Origin: Clostridioides difficile CD160 | Lineage (GTDB): Bacteria > Bacillota > Clostridia > Peptostreptococcales > Peptostreptococcaceae | Direction: 5' to 3' | NCBI RefSeq assembly: GCF_000449425.2 | Contig: NZ_AVHW01000028.1 | Span: forward strand, 1-64,000 | Length of the DNA stretch: 64,000 nt | Shown: positions 18,784 to 26,587 of the stretch, piece after piece | Position numbering within the stretch: the stretch's first letter is position 1 | Layout of the letters: every line of letters begins with the position of its first letter | Position numbers and translations under genes: made by a program | Notes under the pieces: model-generated | Databases searched by the model: none | The model's input: the letters and a program-made list of their open reading frames with translations, nothing else | Told to the model about the DNA's origin: nothing

Positions 18784-19725
18784 ATGAGGTGGATATTAGT
18801 TTTTATATTTTTATATCTTATTCCTTTAGTAGTGATATTCAGAAATTACAAGAATTTTAAGAGGTCTTGTATCTACAGTAGTATTTACGTGGTATTAGCT
18901 ACAACAATAATGATAAGTAATATTTATATGAGTGGACTTAATAAGATAAAAGAATCTATGTATTATCACAATTATATTTCTGATGAGACATATGATGAAA
19001 AGTATGTATCAAACTTTAATGAAAAAGAAAGTGCTGATTTAAAACAGAACAAGGAAAAGAATGAAGAGGTATCAAATAATAAAGATTTAAATAGTAAGCA
19101 AGATGAAAATGCACAAAATAAAGAAAGTAATAAAGAAGAAAATAAGGATGTAAAAGAAGATAGTGATTCAAAGAATAATGTTTCAGTAAATGATAAATCA
19201 GAAGAACAAGAAAGCACAACAAAAGAAAATACTAATCAAACAAGTAAAGAAAAAAATAGTGAAGATATAAAAAAAATAGATATAGAAAGTATAGGAATTT
19301 TTAAGAAAGAAATTTATAATATAGAAAGAGTAGCTTTAGTTCCAATGAGAGAATGTATACCTTATACTAAGGATATAGCAAAAAATATAACTAAATTGTC
19401 TAGTATAAAAAAAGACGTTACAAATGCTAGAGATAAGTGTAAAGAAGTTGTAAAAGAGTATAAAAATATGCAGATTCCAGAACTTTCTAAGGAAGAGTAT
19501 ACAGAAACATTGAGTAATGCTAGAGATGATGTAAAGAAAGCATATGAACTTAGACAAAAATCTATGGAAAGTGCTTTAAAGTTAATAAATACTAAAAGCC
19601 CTAAATATATAGGGAAGATAACTGAGTACCTTGATTTGTCAGATAAGCAGATAGAAAGTTTTAAAAATAGATTAAATGATTTAAAAGAAGAAATAGATGG
19701 AGCAGAAATAAATAATATTAATTAA
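18784..19725 (+). CDS. Membrane-anchored protein with low-complexity linker and coiled coil
   Basis: I do not recognise a family. Two hydrophobic segments (about 3-18 and 28-47) place the N-terminus in the membrane. Residues ~75-170 are a low-complexity stretch of Lys, Glu, Asn, Asp and Ser with repeated KEEN/KEDS-like pieces, probably disordered. The C-terminal ~130 residues are helical and likely coiled coil (for example SAYEL-type heptads around the ELRQKS region). The ATG at 18784 follows AAAGGAG; the frame also opens earlier at a TTG. The topology suggests an outside-facing flexible stalk with a helical tip, but function is unknown. Confidence 0.7.
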   Translation: MRWILVFIFLYLIPLVVIFRNYKNFKRSCIYSSIYVVLATTIMISNIYMSGLNKIKESMYYHNYISDETYDEKYVSNFNEKESADLKQNKEKNEEVSNNKDLNSKQDENAQNKESNKEENKDVKEDSDSKNNVSVNDKSEEQESTTKENTNQTSKEKNSEDIKKIDIESIGIFKKEIYNIERVALVPMRECIPYTKDIAKNITKLSSIKKDVTNARDKCKEVVKEYKNMQIPELSKEEYTETLSNARDDVKKAYELRQKSMESALKLINTKSPKYIGKITEYLDLSDKQIESFKNRLNDLKEEIDGAEINNIN

Positions 19726-19761
19726 TAAGAATTAAGGATATAAGTTAAAAGGGAGATTAAG

Positions 19762-20919
19762 ATGAATAAGCAGAGTATTGGAAAACTAAACATGTTTTTT
19801 ATGGGGATTACTCAAAGAAACCTTGATAATAGGGATTTTTTTATTGAGTTAGAAGTGATTTTTAAATCTGGAAGAAAAGAATTTAAAGGAATGGCAATAG
19901 AAGAAGATAATAAGTATAAATTTAATTTTAAAGGAAAATCAGATTTATATACATTTAATGAATTGCTTAAGAATATTTCTAAAGAAGCAGAAAACTATGA
20001 TAGCTTAGTATTTAAATATATTGAGAGAGGAACTATTGTTGTAATTGAAGGCAATAATAAGAAGGTAAATGTAAAGTATCTAGACAATATAGAAGAAGTA
20101 CCTAAAATAGATGAGTTTACAGCATCTCAAATAAAAAACAGAGATTATTATGTAAAAGTAGGACAGGCAAATGCACTTCTAAAAGAAATTGGAGTACTTA
20201 CAAAAGATGGTAAGATAAAAAATGATAAAATAAGAAAATACAATCAGATAGACCATTTTGTGGAATTGATAGATAGTATTCTAAAGGAAATACAGGATAA
20301 AGACTGTATAACAATCCTTGATTGTGCCTGTGGTAAATCTTATCTAAGTTTTGTTTTAAACTTTTATATAAAAGAAGTGTTAAAGAAAAACTGTTATTTT
20401 ATAGGGATAGATTATTCAGATGTAGTTATAGAAGCATCAAGAAATATGGCTAAAAACTTAGGATATAAAAATATGTCGTTTATAAAAGAGGACCTAACTA
20501 ATTATACACCAAATAGAGATGTTGACCTTGTGATAAGTTTACATGCTTGTGATACAGCAACAGATATGGCAATAGGTCTAGGGATTAGAGCAAAATCTGA
20601 AGCTATAGTAGTAGTACCATGTTGCCATAAGGAGTTATTAGGGCAATATAAATATGAAGCTATGGAACCAATATTAAAACACGGAGTATTTAAAGCTAGA
20701 TTTGCAGATTTAATAACTGATGGCCTAAGAACCTTGTTATTAGAAGGCAATGGATATGATACTTCTGTAGTAGAATACATATCTCCACTTGACACACCAA
20801 AAAATTTAATGATAAGAGCAATAAAAACTAAAACAAATAATGACAAAGCATTAAAAGAATATAGAGAACTGAAAGCACAATTTGGAGTTGAACCAACCTT
20901 AGAAAAACTTATATATTAG
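19762..20919 (+). CDS. Class I SAM-dependent methyltransferase (Methyltransf_32-like)
   Basis: This 385-aa protein has an N-terminal ~150-residue domain without a clear family and a C-terminal Rossmann methyltransferase. The SAM-binding loop is ILDCACGKSYLSF near 189-200, the acidic end of strand 2 is FIGIDYS, and the catalytic region reads LISLHACDTATDMAI and VVVPCCHKEL. The HACDTATD/PCCHKE pair is typical of the Methyltransf_32 group, which includes putative RNA methyltransferases. The target is unknown. The gene is followed by a strong terminator, so it ends its transcription unit. Confidence 0.85.
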   Translation: MNKQSIGKLNMFFMGITQRNLDNRDFFIELEVIFKSGRKEFKGMAIEEDNKYKFNFKGKSDLYTFNELLKNISKEAENYDSLVFKYIERGTIVVIEGNNKKVNVKYLDNIEEVPKIDEFTASQIKNRDYYVKVGQANALLKEIGVLTKDGKIKNDKIRKYNQIDHFVELIDSILKEIQDKDCITILDCACGKSYLSFVLNFYIKEVLKKNCYFIGIDYSDVVIEASRNMAKNLGYKNMSFIKEDLTNYTPNRDVDLVISLHACDTATDMAIGLGIRAKSEAIVVVPCCHKELLGQYKYEAMEPILKHGVFKARFADLITDGLRTLLLEGNGYDTSVVEYISPLDTPKNLMIRAIKTKTNNDKALKEYRELKAQFGVEPTLEKLIY

Positions 20920-20938
20920 TTAAAAATGTAAAATTTAC

Positions 20939-20968
20939 AAAAAGCTTGCTTAAATATGCAAGCTTTTT
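20939..20968 (+). terminator. Rho-independent terminator after methyltransferase
   Basis: A perfect 11-bp stem (AAAAAGCTTGC at 20939-20949, complement at 20958-20968) has an 8-nt loop and ends in five Ts. It separates the methyltransferase from the next gene. Confidence 0.88.
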
Positions 20969-21070
20969 GGTATTATATAGGTATAGTCATATCTAGAGTT
21001 TTGATTTATAATTAAAGCTGTGCTATAATATGTGATTAATCAAATCAATAAACGTTACATGGAGGTAAAA

Positions 21071-21631
21071 ATGAACAAATTGAATATATGTATTGATATA
21101 GATGGAACAATAACAAGCCCATATCATTTTCTTCCATACCTAAATGATATTTTTAATAAAAACATAACTGAAGCAGAGTGTATAACACATAATTGGGAAG
21201 AATTATATGGTTCAGGAATAAGAGATGTATATGCAGAATTTAATAATAAGTATATACATTCCTATGATGAAGCAAAGATTGTGGAGGGTGCTACTGAGGT
21301 AATTGGCACATTATCTAAAGGACATAATTTATCTTTTGTAACAGCTAGGCATGAGTGTTTAACTGATGTAACTAAAAACTGGCTATCGAGACAAGGATTT
21401 TCAGATATAGATGTTTACTTATTAGGAAGTGATTATAAAGTTGAAAAGGCAAGAGAACTGAGCTGTGATATATTTATAGAAGATAATCCTTTAAATTCAG
21501 TACAATTAGCTGATGATGGTGTTAAAGTAATACTTCTAGATACTAACTATAATAAAGCTGTTAGACATCAAAATATAATTAGAGTTAATAATTGGATAGA
21601 TATTGAAAAGATTATAAAACAAAGTATTTAA
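21071..21631 (+). CDS. HAD-family 5'(3')-deoxyribonucleotidase-like protein
   Basis: This 186-aa enzyme belongs to the NT5C group (PF06941) of the HAD superfamily, which removes 5'-phosphate from pyrimidine (deoxy)nucleotides. Motif I is CIDIDGT with nucleophile Asp9 and acid Asp11, motif II is FVTAR near 90, and motif IV is FIEDNPLNS near 140. A cap insert follows motif I and contains HNWEELYG. The ATG at 21071 is preceded by GGAGG at 21061; an earlier ATG at 21032 lacks a ribosome site. B. subtilis YqfW and YorS are similar. The physiological substrate is not proven. Confidence 0.88.
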   Translation: MNKLNICIDIDGTITSPYHFLPYLNDIFNKNITEAECITHNWEELYGSGIRDVYAEFNNKYIHSYDEAKIVEGATEVIGTLSKGHNLSFVTARHECLTDVTKNWLSRQGFSDIDVYLLGSDYKVEKARELSCDIFIEDNPLNSVQLADDGVKVILLDTNYNKAVRHQNIIRVNNWIDIEKIIKQSI

Positions 21632-21659
21632 AAGATTTGTAAATCGAAAGGGGGAGCAT

Positions 21660-22151
21660 ATGATAGATTTAAAACTTGAAAATAGAAAAGGAAAGATTCA
21701 TGTAAAGAGCAGTGAAGTAAAAGATATTTTAGAATTACGTCCAGACTTTGAATATGTGCAAGATATATCAAATACTATAAATCAAGAAAACATATTGGTG
21801 TTTGATTGTCAGTTGACAGGAAATTCTTTTGATATGGATGATTTAGATATAGAAGAAATATTGGAAGAATTGGGTGAAGAAATAGATGAGTCTTATTTCA
21901 ATGTTTTATTTGAAGATGTAAGAGCTTATTTAAAAGATGCTACGGATGAGATAGAAGCAGACTTGCAAGAAAATTACTTATTTGATAATTTGAGATGTTA
22001 TTTTGATATATACAACATAAATCAAGAATTTACCGATTTTAAGTTTGTATTTTTAGTTTCTTTTAAAGATATAAAAATTTCTTCATTAGCAAACCTAGCT
22101 AAGATTGTTTCTAAAAGACAGCTTATAGGTGCATCTAAATTTTATAGTTAA
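21660..22151 (+). CDS. Hypothetical acidic 163-aa protein
   Basis: I recognise no family. The protein is strongly acidic in its middle (repeated DMDDLDIEEILEELGEEID-like text near 58-77) and has no signal peptide, membrane helix or cysteine cluster. It lies 28 bp after the nucleotidase gene with AAAGGGGG before the ATG, so the two are probably co-transcribed. A strong hairpin follows it. Confidence 0.7.
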   Translation: MIDLKLENRKGKIHVKSSEVKDILELRPDFEYVQDISNTINQENILVFDCQLTGNSFDMDDLDIEEILEELGEEIDESYFNVLFEDVRAYLKDATDEIEADLQENYLFDNLRCYFDIYNINQEFTDFKFVFLVSFKDIKISSLANLAKIVSKRQLIGASKFYS

Positions 22152-22171
22152 AATAGAATCTTATTGTATTA

Positions 22172-22215
22172 AAAAAACTAGTGGTCTTGTAAAAGTATTA
22201 GGCTACTAGTTTTTT
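22172..22215 (+). terminator. Rho-independent terminator
   Basis: AAAAAACTAGT (22172-22182) pairs perfectly with ACTAGTTTTTT (22205-22215) around a 22-nt loop. It ends the nucleotidase/acidic-protein unit. Confidence 0.85.
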
Positions 22216-22376
22216 ATTTGTACATTTTCACAAAATTTCAGAAAACTATTTACATTCTTATAAAAGTAATGTATATTAAACGTAATGTTCGATATATTGG
22301 ATAAAAATTGGATTATTAAATCTATTAAATGGTTAAAATAATTTATTTTTATATGAGTACATTAGGGGGAAAATTT

Positions 22377-22928
22377 ATGCAAAATTTAAATGAAATAATT
22401 TCTGAAAATTTAAAAAAAATAAGGAAAGAAAAACATCTTAGTTTAGATAAGATTGCTCAACTTAGTGGAGTGAGCAAGAGTATGTTGTCTCAAATAGAAA
22501 AATGTGAGGTAAATCCTACTATATCTACTTTAAAGAAAATAACTAATGGACTAAAAATCTCATTTACATCATTGATGGAGAGACAGGAAAGTGATATAGA
22601 ATTGGTTCAAAAAAGTGATGTAGACCATTTTATTGAAGATAATGGAAAATATATAAGCTATCCAATATTTCCTTTTGATTCCAAAAGAAGATTTGAGATA
22701 TTTATGATTGAAATAGAAGAGGGTGGAAGTTTAGATTCAAATGCTGAACTTCCAGGGACACAAGAGTTTATAACTGTTTTTAGTGGTGAGATAACTATTA
22801 AAATAAATGGAGAAGATTATGTTGTGTGTAGTGGAAATTCTATAAGGTTTAAAGCAGATGTATCACATATATATAGAAATTCAGGTAAGGGGATAGCTAA
22901 AATGAGTATGGTAGTATATTATGTGTAA
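22377..22928 (+). CDS. XRE-cupin transcriptional regulator
   Basis: This 183-aa regulator has an N-terminal helix-turn-helix (about 6-60, with LSLDKIAQLSGVSKSMLSQ as the recognition region) and a C-terminal cupin domain (about 105-180, GTQEFITVFSGEITI and SIRFKADVSHIYRN). Cupin domains of such regulators bind a small effector. The ATG at 22377 follows TAGGGGGA; an upstream ATG at 22329 lacks a ribosome site. It is followed by the DTD2-like gene and a DMT exporter in the same direction, which suggests it regulates them, perhaps in response to an amino acid. That link is inference. Confidence 0.9.
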   Translation: MQNLNEIISENLKKIRKEKHLSLDKIAQLSGVSKSMLSQIEKCEVNPTISTLKKITNGLKISFTSLMERQESDIELVQKSDVDHFIEDNGKYISYPIFPFDSKRRFEIFMIEIEEGGSLDSNAELPGTQEFITVFSGEITIKINGEDYVVCSGNSIRFKADVSHIYRNSGKGIAKMSMVVYYV

Positions 22929-23071
22929 ACACCATTATAAATAGAATCAAAATAGTATATTACAAGAGGGTATCTTACTGTATAAATAATATAGTGAAGT
23001 AATATATTTAGAGTGATAAAAAGTAAAGGTATATAATGAAAATATATTTAAATAAGGAGCGTGATTCATAT

Positions 23072-24004
23072 ATGAATAATAAAAAAGCTGTTTTCTTCTT
23101 TTGTAATGATTTAAATAAAGACCCAGTAGCTAGCAATGTTTTTAATTGTTGTAGGGAAATAATGGATTTAAAACAAACTAATATTATTGTTGATGATAAC
23201 TTTGTATTGGAATTTACAGATAAAAATAACAATTTATTTCAGTTTGTAAAGACAAAAGATGTAATAAGCCATGACTATAAATATTATCTGCCAATTTTAA
23301 ATAAGCATTTTAAAAATTTTGATTTCGCAGGAGTTGTAAATTGGCATGAAGGAGAAAATGCTCCAGAGCATATTTTAACAGCTCATACAATTGGAGATGT
23401 ACCAACAGGAGAGTTTGGAAACTCAAATCCAAAATATTTTAAAAATCTAATTAATGCAATTGAAGATATAAAAAACGAAAACTCACTTGATGAATTTACT
23501 ACATTAACAGAGGCAACTCATTGGTCTGGAACAACATATGGAGAAGTGTCTAAATTAATTACAGAATATTCTGTACCTATGTTAGACATTGAGATAGGAA
23601 GTAGTAGTGACAGTTTTAATAATAAGATAGCAATACAAGTATTAGCAAAAACACTGGTTAGAGTATTTGATAATGATGAACCTTTAAAAACTCTATTGTG
23701 TGTTGGAGGAGTACATTTTGAAAAATCTTTTGCAGATGTTATAAAAAATAAAGAATACAACATATCAATTGGACATGTACTTCCAAATCAGTGGATTGTA
23801 AGTGGAATGTATGATGATGAATCTGGATTTGAGAAATTAGAGAAGTGTGTAAATAGTATTGAAGGTGGAATTGATGGGATAGTTTTTCATGATAAATTAA
23901 AAGGTACTTATAAAGAGCAATGCCGTAAACTAGGTGAAAAACTTAATATACCTGTATTTAAACATAAAATATTAAAAAATCCAAAAGATTTACCTATATG
24001 GTAG
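23072..24004 (+). CDS. D-aminoacyl-tRNA deacylase-like protein (DTD2/GEK1 family)
   Basis: This 310-aa protein resembles the archaeal and plant DTD2 family (PF04414), which removes D-amino acids wrongly attached to tRNA. Recognisable blocks are VVNWHEGENAPEHILTAHTIGD (~90-110), TEATHWSGTTYGE near 150, LCVGGVHFEKSF near 210 and GHVLPNQWI near 235. The family's TEATHxGP block is altered to TEATHWSGT here, so activity may differ. Bacteria normally use the unrelated DTD1. AAGGAG at 23053-23058 lies 12 nt before the ATG at 23072; an earlier ATG at 23036 lacks one. It sits between a cupin regulator and a metabolite exporter. Confidence 0.7.
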   Translation: MNNKKAVFFFCNDLNKDPVASNVFNCCREIMDLKQTNIIVDDNFVLEFTDKNNNLFQFVKTKDVISHDYKYYLPILNKHFKNFDFAGVVNWHEGENAPEHILTAHTIGDVPTGEFGNSNPKYFKNLINAIEDIKNENSLDEFTTLTEATHWSGTTYGEVSKLITEYSVPMLDIEIGSSSDSFNNKIAIQVLAKTLVRVFDNDEPLKTLLCVGGVHFEKSFADVIKNKEYNISIGHVLPNQWIVSGMYDDESGFEKLEKCVNSIEGGIDGIVFHDKLKGTYKEQCRKLGEKLNIPVFKHKILKNPKDLPIW

Positions 24005-24056
24005 TTATACAATCAATATAATAAGAAGTCAGATTAATTTTTAAGTGAGGTCAAAA

Positions 24057-24920
24057 ATGATATTATCTTATTTTGCATTATTAATTAGAGTAGTTCTATT
24101 AGCTTTTGAGAGAGTAGTTGTAAGGTTATTAGGTGATGAAGAAGGTGATATTTATAAAAATATAGCTTCATCATTTCTATTTTTCTTTATTGGGGGAGTA
24201 TGTTTATTGCCATTTAGTATAATGGATAGAGTTAGTGATTGGTCATTTTTAATACCATGTTATATAAGTAGCTTAGTTTATTCAATTGGCTCAGTAGCAT
24301 ATGTGACATCTTTAGCAACTGGTGAAGTTTCACTTGTGACTCCAATAAACAGTCTAAATTCATTGTTTCTATTACTTTTATCAGTTATATTTTTAGGTGA
24401 AGGTTTAAGTTTAGCAAAAGTTGCAGGAATCATAGTTATGATTGGTGGAGTGTTCATATTAAAAAAAGTAAGCTCTTTTTTAAAAAATGTATCTGTAATT
24501 TTTAACAACTTGCCATGTAGATTAATGTTTTTGTACATATTTTTACAATCAGTAGGGAGAGTGTTGGATAAGGCTTTTTTTGTGCAAGTATCTCCTATAC
24601 TATATTCGACTATACTTTATTTCTTTGTGGGATTAAATCTATTTGTATTCTTAGCATTTAAAAAGAAGCAAAAAGTAATTTATGAGATTTTTAGTAATAA
24701 AAAGGGTCTTTCAATTATAAGTGGTGCTATTAATGGATATTCTTATTTAGCATTATTAATCGCTTTAAATAATCTAGAACTTAGTATAGCTGAACCATTT
24801 TCTCAGGTGTCTATGATAATAACTTTGATACTTGCTCATTTTATATTCAAAGAAAATATAAAAGAAAAGATACCAGGTTCAATTTTAATACTAATTGGCG
24901 GATGGCTACTGTTGCTTTAA
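24057..24920 (+). CDS. EamA/DMT-family transporter
   Basis: This 287-aa protein has about ten hydrophobic segments in two five-helix halves, the layout of drug/metabolite transporters of the EamA type. Typical end-of-helix signatures are GLSLAKVAGIIVMIGGVFIL near 125 and the C-terminal LILIGGWLLLL. Such proteins export amino acids or other small metabolites. GAGG before the ATG at 24057 supports it over the GTG at 24045. It ends the cupin regulator/DTD2-like/transporter cluster; export of an amino acid is a guess from context. Confidence 0.88.
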   Translation: MILSYFALLIRVVLLAFERVVVRLLGDEEGDIYKNIASSFLFFFIGGVCLLPFSIMDRVSDWSFLIPCYISSLVYSIGSVAYVTSLATGEVSLVTPINSLNSLFLLLLSVIFLGEGLSLAKVAGIIVMIGGVFILKKVSSFLKNVSVIFNNLPCRLMFLYIFLQSVGRVLDKAFFVQVSPILYSTILYFFVGLNLFVFLAFKKKQKVIYEIFSNKKGLSIISGAINGYSYLALLIALNNLELSIAEPFSQVSMIITLILAHFIFKENIKEKIPGSILILIGGWLLLL

Positions 24921-25004
24921 TCATTATATTAAGTAATATAATAAGAAGTAATCAAGAAGTATGATAATTAAAAGTAGTTTGATAAATAGCAAATACACGT
25001 TAAT

Positions 25005-25058
25005 AAATAGGGAATACAAACATATTTATTTAGATAAATTCGTTTATATTCCCTATTT
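25005..25058. terminator. Bidirectional terminator between convergent genes
   Basis: AAATAGGGAATA (25005-25016) pairs with TATTCCCTATTT (25047-25058); an inner AAAC/GTTT extends the stem. It lies between the plus-strand transporter and the minus-strand radical-SAM gene, with T-runs or A-runs on both flanks. Confidence 0.8.
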
Positions 25059-25103
25059 TGATTATATTGATTTTTATATCTTATAATATGAATCTTACAA
25101 TCA

Positions 25104-25700
25104 TTAGTTCTTATGTCTAACTCTTAGTGGGATATCAAGTTCTTTTGCTAATTGCTTAGATTCTTCTATTTCTTCTGGAGATATTTCATCTACTACGGAA
25201 AAAGCTACATCTTTTATATGTTTTTTGCAATCTCTAGCAAAATCTAACATATAATCAAATGATTTTTCTCCAAACTTCGGCTGTGTAACCCTGTTATAAG
25301 CTTCTTTATTTGGAGCATTAAGACTTATTGATACTGCATCTATAACATCTTTTAATAGAATAGCTGTTTTTTTATTGTGTATTAAATCACTTAGACCATT
25401 TGTATTTATTCTTGTCTTTATGTTGCTTTTTTCTTTTATAAACTTAGCAACTTCTATTAATTCATTTATTCTCATTAATGGTTCGCCATATCCACAAAAT
25501 ACAATTTCATCGTAATCGTCTAAATTGTATTTGTTGAAAGCTTCTTTTACCTCGTCTATACTTGGTTCATGTTCCAACCATAGACTACCACTATTTGCTA
25601 CTTCATCTTTTTCATTTCTTATGCAAAAAACACAACTACATGGACATGTATTAGTTATATTTACATAGATACTATTTTCAATTGTATATAAGATATTCAT
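25104..25700 (-). CDS. Short radical-SAM protein, TatD-linked family
   Basis: This 198-aa protein has the radical-SAM cluster motif CxxxCxxC (CPCSCVFC near 18-25) that binds a 4Fe-4S cluster and SAM. GYGEPLMR near 70 and INTNGL near 98 are further SAM-binding blocks. Its length and text match the group called TatD-family-associated radical SAM (TIGR04038), of unknown reaction. No TatD gene is adjacent here. The ATG follows GGAGGGAAAATT. It forms a pair with the membrane protein gene 26 bp upstream, the usual partner of this family. Confidence 0.85.
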   Translation of the reverse strand: MNILYTIENSIYVNITNTCPCSCVFCIRNEKDEVANSGSLWLEHEPSIDEVKEAFNKYNLDDYDEIVFCGYGEPLMRINELIEVAKFIKEKSNIKTRINTNGLSDLIHNKKTAILLKDVIDAVSISLNAPNKEAYNRVTQPKFGEKSFDYMLDFARDCKKHIKDVAFSVVDEISPEEIEESKQLAKELDIPLRVRHKN

Positions 25701-25726
25701 AATTTTCCCTCCATAAATTTAAATTC

Positions 25727-26254
25727 TTAATTAAAATAACGTCTTTTAAAATCAAGTTTATCGAGTGCTATACCTAAAATTATAAAGACAATAAAACTTC
25801 CTATTGGCTGTAATAAACCAAGTAAGCTCATTACAAATGCACTTGTAAAACTTCCAATGATTACTCCTTCAGCAAACATGTATAAGACTAACCCCACTAT
25901 ACCTGCTACAATAGAAGCAACTATATTTCTTTTATTTATTATCTTGTCGCTTTTAGAAGTGAAAAATAATACAAGTATTGGCTTTATGATTATAGTTGGT
26001 ATTACCCAAATAGCAGCACCTGTAGATAAATCAGCTAGACCAGCACCTATTGCAGAGGCTGCTATAGCATAGTTTGTTGGTAAAATAGTTGCAGCTAGAT
26101 AAATAAAAGCATCTCCTATATGAACATATCCATTATTTCCACCGACTGGGATATGTAGTATATACGCTATTGTCAAACATATTATGGATGCAAATAACGC
26201 AGAAGTAACAATATAGGTCGTTTTTTTAGAAGTAACTTTATTCATTTTTTCCAA
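25727..26254 (-). CDS. ECF-transporter S-component-like membrane protein (TIGR04002-like)
   Basis: This 175-aa protein has about six hydrophobic segments and the signature of ECF substrate-binding subunits, including GYVHIGDAFIYLAATILP near 35-55. S-components bind a vitamin or precursor and use a shared energy module encoded elsewhere. It is the usual partner of the TatD-linked radical-SAM protein encoded next, so both may act on one scarce cofactor-like molecule. The TTG start at 26254 is 7 nt after AGGGAGG; the internal ATG at 26245 is too far. Confidence 0.8.
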   Translation of the reverse strand: MEKMNKVTSKKTTYIVTSALFASIICLTIAYILHIPVGGNNGYVHIGDAFIYLAATILPTNYAIAASAIGAGLADLSTGAAIWVIPTIIIKPILVLFFTSKSDKIINKRNIVASIVAGIVGLVLYMFAEGVIIGSFTSAFVMSLLGLLQPIGSFIVFIILGIALDKLDFKRRYFN

Positions 26255-26471
26255 TATACTCCCTCCCTAGAAATCCAGAACTAACATAATTGTAATGTTT
26301 TCTTATACATATATTAATATTAATCATACAATTTTCATAGTTTGTTTGGTGTTTTTTTTGCAAAACACAGATTGTACCCATTCAAATGTATATAAATAGA
26401 AAAATATAATAGAGTAATAGTCAAAATAGGATAAGTATAAACATAATATGGAATGTATTAGAGGTGATAAA

Positions 26472-26510
26472 ATGGATATAAAAAATAATATAAGAGAGTC
26501 CATTGAGTAG
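26472..26510 (+). other. Possible 12-codon mini-ORF overlapping a terminator
   Basis: GAGGTGA (26461-26467) is followed 4 nt later by an ATG and 12 codons (MDIKNNIRESIE, then TAG). The last third of this ORF is the left arm and loop of the hairpin at 26491-26519. No downstream plus-strand gene follows for 1.7 kb. It could be a leader-type peptide, a tiny toxin-like remnant or chance. Confidence 0.25.
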
Positions 26511-26519
26511 ACTCTCTTA
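26491..26519 (-). terminator. Terminator of ldhA
   Basis: TAAGAGAGTC (26491-26500) and GACTCTCTTA (26510-26519) form a perfect 10-bp stem. On the minus strand it is followed by TATTATTTTTTATA, so it ends the ldhA transcript about 70 nt after the stop. Confidence 0.85.
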
Positions 26520-26587
26520 TATTTGGGAAATTAAAGGCTATTTTGTTAGATAATAGCTAATTAATAAAAAAATATATTTATAAAATA

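Noticed and set aside
18972-19222. Two overlapping minus-strand frames opposite the low-complexity membrane protein
   Set aside because: They mirror the Lys/Glu/Asn-rich repeats, giving Leu/Ser/Phe-rich text with no ribosome site.
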